Below are positions 42,912 through 53,177 of a stretch of 64,000 nt of DNA, in pieces. The notes under the pieces are model-generated. The model saw nothing but the letters and a program-made list of their open reading frames with translations, ran no database searches and had not been told where the DNA came from. Source of the stretch: Streptomyces sp. NBC_01351. Its GTDB lineage: Bacteria > Actinomycetota > Actinomycetes > Streptomycetales > Streptomycetaceae. Each line of letters opens with the position of its first letter. Position 1 is the first letter of the stretch. Both the position numbers and the translations under genes were made by a program. The DNA lies in NCBI RefSeq assembly GCF_036237315.1, contig NZ_CP108356.1, positions 6,143,501 to 6,207,500 of the forward strand, in the 5' to 3' direction.

Positions 42912-44234
42912 GTGATCTCTCGTATCGACCTGCGCGGTGACGCCCTCCCCGAGGGTGGCGCCCTGCGCGATCTGCTGCCCCGTGCCGAGTTCGACGTAGA
43001 AGCTGCCCTGGAGAAGGTGCGGCCCATCTGCGAGGACGTCCATCATCGTGGCACGGCGGCGCTGATCGAGTACGCGCAGAAGTTCGACGGGGTGACGCTG
43101 GAGCAGGTCAGAGTGCCGGCAGAGGCGCTCAAGACCGCTCTCGACGAGCTCGACCCGGCCGTCCGCGCCGCACTCGAGGAGTCGATCCGGCGCGCCCGGA
43201 TCGTGCACCGCAACCAGCGCCGCACCGAGCACACCACCCAGGTGGTCCCCGGCGGCACGGTGACCGAGAAGTGGGTTCCGGTGGAGCGCGTGGGGCTGTA
43301 CGCCCCGGGCGGCCGCTCGGTGTACCCGTCCTCCGTCGTCATGAACGTCGTACCGGCGCAGGAGGCGGGCGTCGAGTCGATCGCGCTCGCGTCCCCGCCG
43401 CAGAAGGAGTTCGGCGGGCTGCCGCACCCGACCATCCTGGCGGCGTGCGCGCTGCTCGGCGTGGACGAGGTGTACGCGGCCGGCGGGGCCCAGGCCGTCG
43501 CGATGTTCGCGTACGGCACGGAAGAGTGCCTGCCCGCCAACATGGTGACCGGCCCCGGCAACATCTGGGTGGCCGCCGCCAAGCGCTACTTCACCGGCAA
43601 GATCGGCATCGACACCGAGGCCGGCCCGACCGAGATCGCGGTCCTCGCGGACTCCACGGCCGACCCGGTGCACGTCGCCGCCGACCTGATCAGCCAGGCC
43701 GAGCACGACCCGCTGGCCGCCGCCGTCCTCGTCACGGACTCCGCGGAGCTCGCGGACGCCGTCGAGCGGGAGCTGGAGCCGCAGGTCGCGGCCTCCAAGC
43801 ACGTCGAGGACCGGATCAAGCCGGCCCTCGCGGGCAAGCAGTCCGCGATCGTGCTCGTCGACAGCCTGGAGGACGGCCTCAAGGTCGTCGACGCGTACGG
43901 CGCCGAGCACCTGGAGATCCAGACCGCCGACGCCGCCGCCTGGGCCGCCCGCGTGCGCAACGCCGGCGCGATCTTCGTCGGCCCCTGGGCCCCGGTCTCC
44001 CTCGGCGACTACTGCGCCGGCTCCAACCACGTGCTGCCCACCGGCGGCTGCGCCTGCCACTCCTCGGGCCTGTCCGTGCAGTCCTTCCTGCGCGGGATCC
44101 ACATCGTCGACTACACGCGCGACGCCCTCGCCGAGGTCACCCACCACGTGGTGACGCTGGCCGAGGCCGAGGACCTGCCCGCACACGGCGCCGCCCTGAA
44201 GGCGCGCTTCGGATGGAAGGTGCCGACCCAGTGA
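42912..44234 (+). CDS. hisD: Histidinol dehydrogenase
   Basis: Zinc enzyme for the last two steps of histidine synthesis (histidinol to histidine, NAD-dependent). 440 residues. [19 protein letters not shown] is near residue 123, [19 protein letters not shown] near residue 211 and [30 protein letters not shown] near residue 237; [23 protein letters not shown] near residue 372 is the C-terminal signature. GTG start with GGGAGG just upstream. The stop overlaps the hisC start (GTGA). First gene of the his operon. Confidence 0.98.
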   Translation: MISRIDLRGDALPEGGALRDLLPRAEFDVEAALEKVRPICEDVHHRGTAALIEYAQKFDGVTLEQVRVPAEALKTALDELDPAVRAALEESIRRARIVHRNQRRTEHTTQVVPGGTVTEKWVPVERVGLYAPGGRSVYPSSVVMNVVPAQEAGVESIALASPPQKEFGGLPHPTILAACALLGVDEVYAAGGAQAVAMFAYGTEECLPANMVTGPGNIWVAAAKRYFTGKIGIDTEAGPTEIAVLADSTADPVHVAADLISQAEHDPLAAAVLVTDSAELADAVERELEPQVAASKHVEDRIKPALAGKQSAIVLVDSLEDGLKVVDAYGAEHLEIQTADAAAWAARVRNAGAIFVGPWAPVSLGDYCAGSNHVLPTGGCACHSSGLSVQSFLRGIHIVDYTRDALAEVTHHVVTLAEAEDLPAHGAALKARFGWKVPTQ

Positions 44235-45358
44235 GCGCCATCGGAATCGACGACCTCCCCATCCGGGACGAGCTGCGCGGCAAGACCCCGTACGGCGCCC
44301 CGCAGCTCGACGTGCCCGTCCAGCTGAACACCAACGAGAACCCGTACGAGCTCCCCGAGGAGCTCGTGGCGCGCATCGCCGAGCGCGTGGCCGCCGCCGC
44401 CCGCACCCTCAACCGCTACCCCGACCGGGACGCGGTCGAGCTGCGCACCCAGCTGGCCGCCTACCTCACCCGTACGGCCGGGCACCCGGTCGCGCGGGAG
44501 AACGTATGGGCCGCCAACGGCTCCAACGAGATCATCCAGCAGCTGCTGCAGACCTTCGGCGGGCCCGGCCGCACCGCGATCGGCTTCGAGCCCTCGTACT
44601 CGATGCACGCGCTGATCTCCCGCGGCACCGGCACCGGGTGGATCTCCGGGCCGCGCCGCGAGGACTTCACCATCGACGTCGAGGCGGCCGAGAAGGCCAT
44701 CGCCGAGAACGCACCCGACGTCGTCTTCATCGCCTCGCCGAACAACCCCACGGGTACCGCGGTCGAGGCGGACACCGTCCTCGCGCTCTACGAGGCCGCG
44801 CAGGCGGCGCGTGCCGATCGAGGTTTGGCCTCCCTGGTCATCGTCGACGAGGCGTACGTGGAGTTCAGCCACCGCGACTCGCTGCTGCCCCTCATCGAGG
44901 GTCGCCCGTGCTTGGTGGTCTCCCGGACCATGTCCAAGGCCTTCGGCGCCGCCGGCCTGCGCCTGGGCTACCTGGCCGCGCACCCCGCCGTGGTCGACGC
45001 CGTCCAGCTGGTGCGCCTGCCGTACCACCTGTCGGCCGTCACCCAGGCCACCGCGCTGGCCGCCCTGGAGCACACCGACACCCTGCTCGGCTACGTCGAG
45101 CAGCTCAAGGCCGAGCGGGACCGCCTCGTCGTCGAGCTGCGGGCCATCGGCTACGAGGTCACCGAGTCCGACGCGAACTTCGTCCAGTTCGGCAGGTTCG
45201 AGGACTCCCACACCGCTTGGCAGAAGATCCTCGACCAGGGCGTCCTGGTCCGGGACAACGGCGTGCCGGGCTGGCTGCGGGTCACCGCGGGCACCCCGGC
45301 CGAGAACGACGCGTTCCTGGAAGCGGTTCGCGCACTGAAGAAGGAGCAGCACGCATGA
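44231..45358 (+). CDS. hisC: Histidinol-phosphate aminotransferase
   Basis: PLP-dependent class II aminotransferase converting imidazole-acetol phosphate to histidinol phosphate. 375 residues from the GTG that overlaps his[16 protein letters not shown] near residue 33, [16 protein letters not shown] near residue 166, [18 protein letters not shown] near residue 200 and the PLP-lysine motif [19 protein letters not shown] near residue 231. Overlaps hisB by four bases (ATGA). Confidence 0.97.
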   Translation: MSAIGIDDLPIRDELRGKTPYGAPQLDVPVQLNTNENPYELPEELVARIAERVAAAARTLNRYPDRDAVELRTQLAAYLTRTAGHPVARENVWAANGSNEIIQQLLQTFGGPGRTAIGFEPSYSMHALISRGTGTGWISGPRREDFTIDVEAAEKAIAENAPDVVFIASPNNPTGTAVEADTVLALYEAAQAARADRGLASLVIVDEAYVEFSHRDSLLPLIEGRPCLVVSRTMSKAFGAAGLRLGYLAAHPAVVDAVQLVRLPYHLSAVTQATALAALEHTDTLLGYVEQLKAERDRLVVELRAIGYEVTESDANFVQFGRFEDSHTAWQKILDQGVLVRDNGVPGWLRVTAGTPAENDAFLEAVRALKKEQHA

Positions 45359-45948
45359 GCCGCATCGGACGGGTCGAACGGACCACGAAGGAGACCTCGG
45401 TCCTCGTCGAGATAAACCTCGACGGCACGGGCAAGGTCGACGTCTCGACGGGCGTGGGCTTCTACGACCACATGCTCGACCAGCTCGGCCGCCACGGCCT
45501 CTTCGACCTCACGGTCAAGACGGACGGCGACCTGCACATCGACAGCCACCACACCATCGAGGACACCGCCCTCGCGCTCGGCGCCGCCTTCAAGCAGGCC
45601 CTCGGCGACAAGGTGGGCATCTACCGCTTCGGCAACTGCACCGTGCCGCTCGACGAGTCCCTCGCCCAGGTGACCGTCGACCTGTCGGGCCGGCCCTACC
45701 TCGTGCACACCGAGCCCGAGAACATGGCGCCGATGATCGGCGAGTACGACACGACGATGACCCGGCACATCTTCGAGTCCTTCGTCGCGCAGGCCCAGAT
45801 CGCGCTGCACATCCACGTCCCGTACGGCCGCAACGCCCACCACATCGTGGAGTGCCAGTTCAAGGCCCTCGCGCGGGCCCTGCGCTACGCCGCCGAGTTC
45901 GACCCGCGCGCCGCCGGCATCCTTCCCTCCACGAAGGGCGCCCTCTAG
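45355..45948 (+). CDS. hisB: Imidazoleglycerol-phosphate dehydratase
   Basis: Mn-dependent dehydratase of histidine synthesis. 197 residues, monofunctional (no phosphatase domain). The two metal-binding His clusters are [19 protein letters not shown] with [18 protein letters not shown] (about 37-72) and [22 protein letters not shown] (about 157-177). ATG start overlaps hisC. Two bases separate its stop from the next GTG. Confidence 0.97.
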   Translation: MSRIGRVERTTKETSVLVEINLDGTGKVDVSTGVGFYDHMLDQLGRHGLFDLTVKTDGDLHIDSHHTIEDTALALGAAFKQALGDKVGIYRFGNCTVPLDESLAQVTVDLSGRPYLVHTEPENMAPMIGEYDTTMTRHIFESFVAQAQIALHIHVPYGRNAHHIVECQFKALARALRYAAEFDPRAAGILPSTKGAL

Positions 45949-45950
45949 CC

Positions 45951-46118
45951 GTGAACGGGCTCAACACCATCCTGATCGTCGTCGGCCTCTTCCTGGCCGG
46001 CGGGGTCTACTCCTTCCAGAAGCAGCAGATGCCCAAGTCGGTCGTCGTCCTGCTCGCCATCGGCTCCGTGATGTGCCTGGCCGCCGGAGTCCTGCGAATC
46101 CAAGGGATCTGGGAATGA
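45951..46118 (+). CDS. Small membrane protein in the his operon, 55 residues
   Basis: Tiny gene between hisB and his[21 protein letters not shown] at the start and a second hydrophobic stretch [20 protein letters not shown], so two transmembrane helices with a short basic loop (SFQKQQMPK). GTG start two bases after hisB; the stop overlaps the hisH ATG (ATGA), so it is translated as part of the operon. A similar small membrane gene lies here in other Streptomyces. Function is unknown; a link to histidine synthesis is only positional. Confidence 0.85.
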   Translation: MNGLNTILIVVGLFLAGGVYSFQKQQMPKSVVVLLAIGSVMCLAAGVLRIQGIWE

Positions 46119-46759
46119 GCGCAGCCACCAAGAACGTCGTCGTCTTCGACTACGGCTTCGGCAACGTCCGCTCCGCCGAGCGCGCCCTCGCGCGCGTCGG
46201 CGCGAACGTGGAGATCACCCGCGACTACGACAAGGCCATGGACGCCGACGGACTCCTCGTCCCCGGCGTCGGCGCCTTCTCCGCCTGCATGAAGGGCCTC
46301 AAGGACGTCCGCGGCGACTGGATCATCGGCCGCCGGCTCTCCGGCGGCCGCCCCGTCATGGGCATCTGCGTCGGCATGCAGATCCTCTTCGAGCGCGGCA
46401 TCGAGCACGGCGTCGAGACCGAGGGCCTGGACGAGTGGCCCGGCACCGTCGGCCCGCTCAAGGCCCCGATCGTCCCCCACATGGGCTGGAACACCGTCGA
46501 GGCCCCCGCCGACAGTCAGGCCTTCGCCGGCCTGGACGCCGACGCCCGGTTCTACTTCGTGCACTCCTACGCGGCGAAGGACTGGAGCCTGGAAGTCACC
46601 AACCCGCTGATCCGCGCCCCCAGGGTCACCTGGGCCACGCACGGCGAGCGGTTCGTCGCGGCGGTGGAGAACCGGGCCCTGTGGGCCACCCAGTTCCACC
46701 CCGAGAAGTCCGGAGACGCCGGAGCCCAGCTCCTCACCAACTGGATCGAGACCCTCTGA
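46115..46759 (+). CDS. hisH: Imidazole glycerol phosphate synthase, glutaminase subunit
   Basis: Class I glutamine amidotransferase that makes ammonia for HisF. 214 residues. [18 protein letters not shown] at the N-terminus, nucleophile Cys in [18 protein letters not shown] (near residue 84), and catalytic His/Glu in [17 protein letters not shown] (near residue 193). FVHSYAAKD is near residue 149. ATG overlaps the small membrane gene; the stop shares one base with priA (TGATG). Confidence 0.97.
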   Translation: MSAATKNVVVFDYGFGNVRSAERALARVGANVEITRDYDKAMDADGLLVPGVGAFSACMKGLKDVRGDWIIGRRLSGGRPVMGICVGMQILFERGIEHGVETEGLDEWPGTVGPLKAPIVPHMGWNTVEAPADSQAFAGLDADARFYFVHSYAAKDWSLEVTNPLIRAPRVTWATHGERFVAAVENRALWATQFHPEKSGDAGAQLLTNWIETL

Positions 46760-47496
46760 TGACCCAGACCCAGAAGACGCTGGAACTCCTCCCCGCCGTC
46801 GACGTCCGCGACGGCCAGGCCGTCCGCCTCGTGCACGGCGTGTCCGGCAGCGAGACCTCCTACGGCTCCCCGCTGGAGGCGGCCCTCGCCTGGCAGCGCT
46901 CCGGCGCCGAATGGCTGCACCTGGTCGACCTGGACGCCGCCTTCGGCACCGGCGACAACCGCGCCCTGGTCGCCGAGATCACCCGCGCCATGGACATCAA
47001 GGTCGAGCTGTCCGGCGGCATCCGCGACGACGCCTCGCTCGCCGCCGCCCTCGCCACCGGCTGCACCCGCGTCAACCTCGGCACCGCCGCCCTGGAGACC
47101 CCCGAGTGGGCCGCCAAGGCCATCGCCGAGCACGGCGACAGGATCGCGATCGGCCTCGACGTCACCGGCACCACCCTCAAGGGCCGCGGCTGGACCAGCG
47201 AGGGAGGCGACCTGTACGAGACCCTCGCCCGCCTGGACTCCGAGGGCTGCGCCCGTTACGTCGTCACCGACATCGGCAAGGACGGCACGCTCACCGGCCC
47301 CAACCTGGAGCTGCTGAAGAACGTCTGCGCCGCCACCGACCGGCCCGTCGTCGCCTCCGGAGGCATCTCCTCCCTCGACGACCTGCGGGACCTGTCCGCG
47401 CTGGTGCCGCTGGGCGTCGAGGGCGCCATCGTCGGCAAGGCCCTGTACGCCAAGGCCTTCACCCTGGAAGAAGCCCTGAAGGTGGTCTCCGCATGA
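46759..47496 (+). CDS. priA: Bifunctional HisA/TrpF isomerase PriA
   Basis: A beta/alpha-barrel that isomerises ProFAR (histidine) and, in Streptomyces and related actinobacteria, also phosphoribosyl anthranilate (tryptophan). 245 residues. The catalytic Asp pair lies in [19 protein letters not shown] (near residue 11) and in [15 protein letters not shown] (near residue 171). Phosphate loops are [11 protein letters not shown] and [13 protein letters not shown]. No trpF gene occurs in this window even though trpE, C, B and A do, which supports the dual role (inference from known biology). ATG shares a base with hisH. Confidence 0.93.
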   Translation: MTQTQKTLELLPAVDVRDGQAVRLVHGVSGSETSYGSPLEAALAWQRSGAEWLHLVDLDAAFGTGDNRALVAEITRAMDIKVELSGGIRDDASLAAALATGCTRVNLGTAALETPEWAAKAIAEHGDRIAIGLDVTGTTLKGRGWTSEGGDLYETLARLDSEGCARYVVTDIGKDGTLTGPNLELLKNVCAATDRPVVASGGISSLDDLRDLSALVPLGVEGAIVGKALYAKAFTLEEALKVVSA

Positions 47497-47882
47497 GTTC
47501 CCCGGACGCGGTACGCCGCATCTCCTCCGGCGGTCCCTACGAGGACGTCATCGCGTACTCCCGCGCCGTGCAGCTGTCGAACGGGCTCGTGCTCGTCTCC
47601 GGCTGCACCGCGGGCGACGCAGGCGGCCCGTACGACCAGGCCGTGGCCGCCTTCGGCGTCGCCTTCAAGGCGCTCGCCCAGGCCGGTCTCGGCCCCGAGC
47701 ACGTGGTGCGCACCCGCATGTACCTCACCCACGCCCGGGACGTGGACGACGTGGGCCGCGCCCACAAGGAGCTCTTCGACACCGTCCGCCCCGCCGCGAC
47801 GATGCTCATCGTCAACGGCTTCGTCGACCCGTCCATGGTCGTCGAGGTGGAGGTCGAGGCGTACAAGGAGGTCTCGTCATGA
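47493..47882 (+). CDS. RidA-family (YjgF/YER057c) protein
   Basis: 129 residues. RidA proteins hydrolyse reactive enamine/imine intermediates that leak from PLP enzymes. [20 protein letters not shown] near residue 28 and the C-terminal [26 protein letters not shown], whose Arg (about residue 99) binds the substrate carboxylate. ATG overlaps the priA stop, and its stop overlaps hisF, so it is embedded in the his operon. A role in protecting HisC or other PLP enzymes is inferred. Confidence 0.9.
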   Translation: MSSPDAVRRISSGGPYEDVIAYSRAVQLSNGLVLVSGCTAGDAGGPYDQAVAAFGVAFKALAQAGLGPEHVVRTRMYLTHARDVDDVGRAHKELFDTVRPAATMLIVNGFVDPSMVVEVEVEAYKEVSS

Positions 47883-48634
47883 GCCTCGCCGTACGCGTGA
47901 TCCCCTGCCTGGACGTCGACAACGGCCGGGTCGTCAAGGGAGTCAACTTCCAGAACCTGCGCGACGCGGGCGACCCGGTGGAGATGGCCAAGCTGTACGA
48001 CGCCGAGGGCGCCGACGAGCTCACCTTCCTCGACATCACCGCGTCCTCCGGCAACCGCGAGACCACGTACGACGTGGTGCGGCGGACCGCCGAGCAGGTC
48101 TTCATCCCGCTGACCGTGGGCGGCGGCGTCCGCACCGCGGACGACGTGGACAAGCTGCTGCGCGCCGGAGCGGACAAGGTCGGCGTCAACACCGCCGCCA
48201 TCGCCCGCCCCGAGCTCATCCAGGAGATCGCGGAGCGCTTCGGCCGGCAGGTCCTCGTCCTGTCCGTGGACGCGCGCCGGACCGCCTCCGGGTCCTTCGA
48301 GGTCACCACACACGGTGGTCGCAAGGGCACGGGCATCGACGCCGTCGAGTGGGCCCACCGGGCCGCCGAACTGGGCGCCGGGGAGATCCTTTTGAACTCC
48401 ATGGACGCGGACGGCACGAAGGACGGCTACGACACCGAGATGATCGCGGCCGTACGCAAGCACGTCACGGTCCCCGTGATCGCCTCGGGCGGCGCGGGCA
48501 AGCTCGAACACTTCCCCCCGGCGATCGCGGCGGGTGCCGACGCGGTGCTGGCGGCGTCGGTGTTCCACTTCGGCGACCTGCGGATCTCCGAGGTCAAGGC
48601 CGCCCTGCGGGAAGCCGGCCACCCCGTCCGCTGA
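47879..48634 (+). CDS. hisF: Imidazole glycerol phosphate synthase, cyclase subunit
   Basis: Beta/alpha-barrel subunit that uses ammonia from HisH to form IGP and AICAR. 251 residues. [20 protein letters not shown] (catalytic Asp near residue 11), [45 protein letters not shown] near residue 80, [18 protein letters not shown] near residue 173 and [13 protein letters not shown] near residue 200. ATG overlaps the RidA gene. Last gene of the operon, followed by a hairpin at 48645. Confidence 0.98.
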   Translation: MSLAVRVIPCLDVDNGRVVKGVNFQNLRDAGDPVEMAKLYDAEGADELTFLDITASSGNRETTYDVVRRTAEQVFIPLTVGGGVRTADDVDKLLRAGADKVGVNTAAIARPELIQEIAERFGRQVLVLSVDARRTASGSFEVTTHGGRKGTGIDAVEWAHRAAELGAGEILLNSMDADGTKDGYDTEMIAAVRKHVTVPVIASGGAGKLEHFPPAIAAGADAVLAASVFHFGDLRISEVKAALREAGHPVR

Positions 48635-48644
48635 CGTGGTGAAG

Positions 48645-48667
48645 GCCCGCCCGGTCCCCGGGCGGGC
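48645..48667. terminator. Bidirectional hairpin terminator after hisF
   Basis: Perfect 10-bp stem GCCCGCCCGG (48645-48654) with CCGGGCGGGC (48658-48667), three-base loop, between the convergent hisF and the gene at 48687. Confidence 0.85.
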
Positions 48668-48686
48668 CCGGCCGTTGGCCGTCGGC

Positions 48687-49037
48687 TCAGCCGGCGCCGA
48701 GCAGCCGCAGGACGGCGTTCACCGCATCCGTGACCGGCTGGGCGGTGGCGCCGATCAACGAGGCGACGCCGGCCACGGCCATCAGCGCGCTGCGCCGCTG
48801 CTGCGGGCTGCTGTCGGCGGAACCGATCGCACGCAGGGAATCGTCGACGGTCTCGGCGCCGCCCGGCGGCATCTGCTCGCGCAGGCCCTCGAGCAGCCGG
48901 ATCAGCTCGGCGATCGCCTCGCGCTGGTCGGCGGGCAGCTGCGGGGCGATGGTCGGGGACTGGTTCTTCACGATGCCGATGATGTGCGTTCCGCCGTGGA
49001 TGTTGACGACGTCGCCGATGTGGTTGCCCTCGGTCAT
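48687..49037 (-). CDS. Unknown protein with N-terminal GDVVNIHGG motif
   Basis: 116 residues. The N-terminus MTEGNHIGDVVNIHGGTHII looks like a short beta-strand motif; the middle (about 35-70, LPADQREAIAELIRLLEGLR) is helical, and the end (SALMAVAGVASLIGATAQPV) is Ala-rich. The start overlaps the stop of the gene at 49034 (ATGA on the minus strand), so the two are co-translated. The partner ends with a similar VGDTVNIYGG. I do not recognise the family. Helical parts and the GDxVNIxGG motif resemble small sensor-like components seen in some actinobacterial conflict-type gene pairs, but this is weak. Confidence 0.7.
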   Translation of the reverse strand: MTEGNHIGDVVNIHGGTHIIGIVKNQSPTIAPQLPADQREAIAELIRLLEGLREQMPPGGAETVDDSLRAIGSADSSPQQRRSALMAVAGVASLIGATAQPVTDAVNAVLRLLGAG

Positions 49038-49645
49038 TTCTTCACTCCCGTGTGTCCCTGGCCGCCGTAGATGTTCACCGTGTCGCCGACGCGCTGCACC
49101 TGTACGGCGAACTCGGCCGTCGGGTTCTCGATGGCGTGCACGATCTGCCCGACCAACTGCCGCAGTTGCTCCTTGTCGGGCAGCGTCACCAGAGCGACGG
49201 GCGGGCCCGAGGTCTCCACGGACAGCACGTGCTCGGGACGCGCGAACAGCTGCGTGAGCAGCCAGACGAAGAGGCCGAACGCCACGAGGAAGGCGAAGGT
49301 CCACAGAGTGTCCGCGGTGTCGTCCGAGCCGTAGCCCGAGCTGCTGAACGGCCCCGAGTCCTCGTTGGCGACCTGGAGCACGACAAGGGCCACGGCTGTG
49401 GCGGCGAGCCCCTTCAAGAACGTGAGGAAGGCCTTCCAGCGGTCGGGCTTGAGCTCGAAGGTGTGCACCCGGGCGATGTTGTGCAGCGGATACGCCGCGT
49501 CGTCCACCCACAGCAGCCGCCTGCTGACCCGCAGCTCCACGCCGGACCCGGGGCGTCTCGGCGGTAGCGGTGGGGCCGGCGGAGCCGGCGGGGCAGGCTG
49601 TGGCGGCTGGGACGGTAAGGGTGGCGGCGGGACCGGATTGGACAT
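49034..49645 (-). CDS. DUF6232-like membrane protein
   Basis: 203 residues from ATG 49645. A Pro/Ala-rich N-terminus (about 1-35) is followed by GVELRVSRRLLWVDDAAYPLHNIARVHTFEL (about 38-70), which resembles DUF6232 proteins. Two hydrophobic segments follow (about 78-98 and 122-145). A C-terminal cytoplasmic part (LPDKEQLRQLVGQIVHAIEN) ends with VGDTVNIYGGQGHTGVKK, echoing the partner's start. In an overlapping pair with the gene at 48687. Function unknown. Confidence 0.75.
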   Translation of the reverse strand: MSNPVPPPPLPSQPPQPAPPAPPAPPLPPRRPGSGVELRVSRRLLWVDDAAYPLHNIARVHTFELKPDRWKAFLTFLKGLAATAVALVVLQVANEDSGPFSSSGYGSDDTADTLWTFAFLVAFGLFVWLLTQLFARPEHVLSVETSGPPVALVTLPDKEQLRQLVGQIVHAIENPTAEFAVQVQRVGDTVNIYGGQGHTGVKK

Positions 49646-49747
49646 GATTTCCCCCGTGCGCTGTCGACCGTGGACGGAGCGGGGCTTCATTAAGCACGCC
49701 GTGTCCCTGCCAGGCAAGAGGGTGGATCGGACCGAAATGAGGGCCCG

Positions 49748-50380
49748 CTAGATGCCCAGCTGCGCCGTCGTCAGCTTGGCGACCGCCGACTTGTCACCCT
49801 CCAGGGTCACGGCCGCGGAGCCCTGCCGGCCGAAGCAGAACAGCGTCAGCTCACCCGGCTCGCCCGTCACCGTCACCACCGGGACGCCCTTGTGCGCCAC
49901 CGCCGTGCGGCCGTCGGGGCGCCGCAGCACCAGGCCCACCGGGGAGCGGCGGCCGGTCAGCCGGGCCAGCTTCTCCAGGCGGGACCACAAAGCGTCCGAG
50001 AACACCGGGTCCAGCTCCCGCGGCGACCAGTCCGGCTGGGCCCGCCGCACGTCCTCGGAGTGGACGTAGAACTCCACCGCGTTCGCCGCCTCGTCGATCT
50101 GCTTCAGCGCGTACACCGACAGCTTCGGCGGACCCGTCCTGATCAGCTGGACGAGCTCCTCGTACGGCTTGGCCGTGTACTCCGCCATCGCCCTGTCCAG
50201 GCGGTCCTTCAGTACGTTCAACAGCAGCCCGCCCGCCGCGTCCGGACGCCGCTCGCGGACCACCACGTGCGCCGCGAGTTCCCGGCAGGTCCAGCCGTCG
50301 CACAGCGTCGGGGCCTCAGGACCGGCCGCTTCCAACAGGTCGGCCAGCAGCAGTCGTTCACGCTTCGCATGGGTAGACAT
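49748..50380 (-). CDS. TIGR03085-type mycothiol-dependent isomerase-like protein
   Basis: 210 residues. The N-terminal DinB/maleylpyruvate isomerase-like domain begins [20 protein letters not shown], then [23 protein letters not shown] (near residue 27; His likely a metal ligand), with [16 protein letters not shown] (near residue 103) further on. These match TIGR03085 family metal-binding proteins, some of which use mycothiol. Substrate unknown. ATG start; the 93-base gap to hisI must hold divergent promoters. Confidence 0.85.
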   Translation of the reverse strand: MSTHAKRERLLLADLLEAAGPEAPTLCDGWTCRELAAHVVVRERRPDAAGGLLLNVLKDRLDRAMAEYTAKPYEELVQLIRTGPPKLSVYALKQIDEAANAVEFYVHSEDVRRAQPDWSPRELDPVFSDALWSRLEKLARLTGRRSPVGLVLRRPDGRTAVAHKGVPVVTVTGEPGELTLFCFGRQGSAAVTLEGDKSAVAKLTTAQLGI

Positions 50381-50473
50381 GCGGGCCAGCCTACGGCCGG
50401 AACTCGCCCTGTGCCTGCTCATCAGGCGGACAGAGATCCATTGCCGGTCCCATCTCGCGGCACAATGGCACGC

Positions 50474-50827
50474 ATGAGTACGTCCTCCCTCGATCCCGCC
50501 ATCGCCGCGCGCCTCAAGCGCTCCGGCGACGGCCTGGTACCGGCCATCGCCCAGCAGTACGACACCGGTGAGGTGCTCATGCTCGGCTGGATGGACGACG
50601 AGGCCCTGCACCGCACGCTGACCACCGGACGCTGCACGTACTGGTCGCGCAGCCGGCAGGAGTACTGGGTGAAGGGGGACACTTCCGGCCACTTCCAGCA
50701 CGTGAAGTCAGTCGCCCTCGACTGCGACGCCGACACCTTGCTCGTCAAGGTCGACCAGGTCGGAGCCGCCTGCCACACGGGCGCCCGCACCTGCTTCGAC
50801 GCCGATGTCCTCCTGCTGGCCGAATAG
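50474..50827 (+). CDS. hisI: Phosphoribosyl-AMP cyclohydrolase
   Basis: Histidine-synthesis step 3. 117 residues, monofunctional (no HisE domain). [20 protein letters not shown] near residue 29, [20 protein letters not shown] near residue 50 and the metal-site cluster [22 protein letters not shown] (near residue 77, Asp and Cys ligands). ATG at 50474 matches family length; an ATG nine bases earlier is possible. Separated from the main his operon by the minus-strand island, and 19 bases before trpE, so transcribed with tryptophan synthesis genes. Confidence 0.95.
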   Translation: MSTSSLDPAIAARLKRSGDGLVPAIAQQYDTGEVLMLGWMDDEALHRTLTTGRCTYWSRSRQEYWVKGDTSGHFQHVKSVALDCDADTLLVKVDQVGAACHTGARTCFDADVLLLAE

Positions 50828-50846
50828 CCGGATTGGGTCCCACGTC

Positions 50847-52337
50847 ATGGATCTCGACACCTTCCGCAAGCTCGCGTCCGACCGCCGCGTCATCCCCGTG
50901 AGCCGCAGACTGCTGGCCGACGGGGACACCCCCGTCGGGCTCTACCGGAAGCTGGCCGCGGAACGCCCCGGCACCTTCCTGCTGGAGTCGGCCGAGAACG
51001 GCCGCTCGTGGTCCCGGTACTCCTTCGTGGGCGTGCGCAGCGACGCGACGCTGACCGTCCGGGACGGCCAGGCGCACTGGATCGGCAATGCGCCCGTCGG
51101 CGTGCCCACCGGCGGCGACCCGCTCGACGCCCTGCGCGCGACCGTCGAGGTCCTGCACACTCCCCGCGACCTCGCGGGCGGCATGCCGCCCTTCACCGGC
51201 GGCATGGTCGGCTACCTCGGCTACGACATCGTGCGCCGCTTGGAGCGCATCGGCGAGCACACGGCCGACGACCTCGAACTGCCCGAGCTGACCATGCTGC
51301 TCACCTCGGACCTGGCGGTCATGGACCACTGGGACGGAACGGTCCTGCTCATCGCGAACGCCATCAACCACAACGACCTCGACACCGGAGTGGACGAGGC
51401 CTACGCGGACGCCGTCGCCCGCCTCGACGCGATGGAGGCCGACCTCGCGCGGCCCGCCCCCTACACGCCCACTCCGCTGCCCGCCTCCGAGCTGCCCGAG
51501 TTCTCGGCGCTGTGGGGCGGCGCGCAGTACCAGGACGCCGTCGAGGACATCAAGGAGCGGATCCGGGCCGGGGAGGCCTTCCAGGTGGTGCCCTCCCAGC
51601 GGTTCGAGACCCCCTGCGAGGCCTCCGCGCTGGACGTCTACCGGGTACTGCGGGCCACCAACCCGTCCCCGTACATGTACCTCTTCCGCTTCGAGAACGG
51701 CTTCGACGTGGTCGGCTCCAGCCCCGAGGCGCTGGTCAAGGTCGAGGACGGGCGGGCCATGGTCCACCCCATCGCCGGCACCCGGCACCGCGGCGCGACC
51801 CCGCAGGAGGACCACGACCTCGCGGAGGAGCTGCTCGCCGACCCCAAGGAGCGCGCCGAGCACCTGATGCTCGTCGACCTGGGCCGCAACGACCTCGGCC
51901 GGGTCTGCGAGCCGGGATCGGTGGAGGTCGTCGACTTCATGTCGATCGAGCGCTACTCCCACGTGATGCACATCGTGTCCACCGTCACCGGGCAGGTCGC
52001 CGAGGGCAAGACGGCCTTCGACGTGCTCACCGCCTGCTTCCCGGCCGGCACCCTCTCCGGCGCGCCCAAGCCGCGCGCCATGCAGATCATCGAGGAGCTG
52101 GAGCCCACCCGCCGCGGCCTGTACGGCGGCTGCGTCGGCTATCTGGACTTCGCCGGGGACTCCGACACGGCCATCGCCATCCGCACCGCGCTGCTGCGCG
52201 ACGGCACGGCGTACGTCCAGGCGGGCGCCGGGGTCGTCGCCGACTCGGTGCCCGAGCTGGAGGACAACGAGTGCCGCAACAAGGCGGCCGCGGTGCTGCG
52301 TGCGGTCGGAGCGGCGAACCGCCTCCACGGCCGTTGA
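50847..52337 (+). CDS. trpE: Anthranilate synthase component I
   Basis: Makes anthranilate from chorismate with a glutamine amidotransferase partner (TrpG), not in this window. 496 residues from ATG 50847. Trp-binding N-terminal part has the LLES motif ([19 protein letters not shown] near residue 43). The chorismate-binding C-terminal part has [16 protein letters not shown] (near residue 248), [24 protein letters not shown] (near residue 295), [14 protein letters not shown] (near residue 347) and [15 protein letters not shown] (near residue 397). Only 19 bases follow hisI, so there is no room for a Trp-leader attenuator here. Confidence 0.97.
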   Translation: MDLDTFRKLASDRRVIPVSRRLLADGDTPVGLYRKLAAERPGTFLLESAENGRSWSRYSFVGVRSDATLTVRDGQAHWIGNAPVGVPTGGDPLDALRATVEVLHTPRDLAGGMPPFTGGMVGYLGYDIVRRLERIGEHTADDLELPELTMLLTSDLAVMDHWDGTVLLIANAINHNDLDTGVDEAYADAVARLDAMEADLARPAPYTPTPLPASELPEFSALWGGAQYQDAVEDIKERIRAGEAFQVVPSQRFETPCEASALDVYRVLRATNPSPYMYLFRFENGFDVVGSSPEALVKVEDGRAMVHPIAGTRHRGATPQEDHDLAEELLADPKERAEHLMLVDLGRNDLGRVCEPGSVEVVDFMSIERYSHVMHIVSTVTGQVAEGKTAFDVLTACFPAGTLSGAPKPRAMQIIEELEPTRRGLYGGCVGYLDFAGDSDTAIAIRTALLRDGTAYVQAGAGVVADSVPELEDNECRNKAAAVLRAVGAANRLHGR

Positions 52338-52360
52338 GGCCGTAGGGGATAGTGGGGTAC

Positions 52361-53050
52361 GTGAGTGCCGTACCCCCGCCCCGAAACGATGACGCCCCCG
52401 AGCCCGAGCCCCGCTCCGAGCCGGGGTCCGAGACCCGGTCCGAGGCGCCGGACAGCCGCCGCAGCCGCCGCAGCGTGGCCGCCGCCCTGCTGCTCGGCAC
52501 CCTCGGGGCCACCGTCGTCCTGCTCGCCTCCGGCCGGGTCTGGGCCCGGGGCACCACCGCCTTCGGCGACGACTCGCTGCGGCTGACCGCCGACGGGCAG
52601 GCCGTCACCGGGCTGCCCGCGGCCCTGGCCATCGTGGCGCTGGCCGCTCTCGTCGCGGTCTTCGCCGTACGCGGCAAGAGCCGGCTGCTCGTCTCCGCAC
52701 TGCTGGCGCTCAGCGGCCTCGGCGCGGCGCTGGCGGCCGTCTTCGCCGCCGACGGGCGCAGCGCGCTCGACGCGGAGGCCGCCCGGACGACCGCGGACAC
52801 CGCCGCGAAGGTGGCGGGGCTGACCCAAACGGCCTGGCCCTACGTCACGGCCGCGGGCGCGGCCCTGATCCTCGTCGCCGGGCTGCTGGCCCTGCGCTTC
52901 GGCCGGAGCTGGCCGGCGATGGGCGGCCGCTACGAGCGTGACGGCAGCCCGCGGCCCCGCAAGGCCGCCGTGGTGGATCCGGACCGGCCGGAGGATCTGT
53001 GGAAGGCTCTGGACCGGGGCGAGGACCCGACCTCCGATCCGGGGCGCTGA
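52361..53050 (+). CDS. Trp-biosynthesis-associated membrane protein (TIGR02234-like)
   Basis: 229 residues from GTG 52361. An acidic/Arg N-terminal tail is followed by four hydrophobic segments: SVAAALLLGTLGATVVLLAS, LPAALAIVALAALVAVFAV, LLVSALLALSGLGAALAAVF and a fourth near 155-180. The C-terminal tail is charged. This membrane-protein family occurs beside trp genes across actinobacteria; its job is unknown. 23 bases after trpE, same strand. Confidence 0.85.
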   Translation: MSAVPPPRNDDAPEPEPRSEPGSETRSEAPDSRRSRRSVAAALLLGTLGATVVLLASGRVWARGTTAFGDDSLRLTADGQAVTGLPAALAIVALAALVAVFAVRGKSRLLVSALLALSGLGAALAAVFAADGRSALDAEAARTTADTAAKVAGLTQTAWPYVTAAGAALILVAGLLALRFGRSWPAMGGRYERDGSPRPRKAAVVDPDRPEDLWKALDRGEDPTSDPGR

Positions 53051-53177
53051 CCGGCACTTCGACCCCACCCCCGTGAGCGCGGCCCCGGCCGGGTGCGGGA
53101 CAATGGCCACCGAGCGTTCGACACAGACCGCGCTTTCTACCAACACGGCATCGCGGCAGAGCAACGAGGAGCAACTC

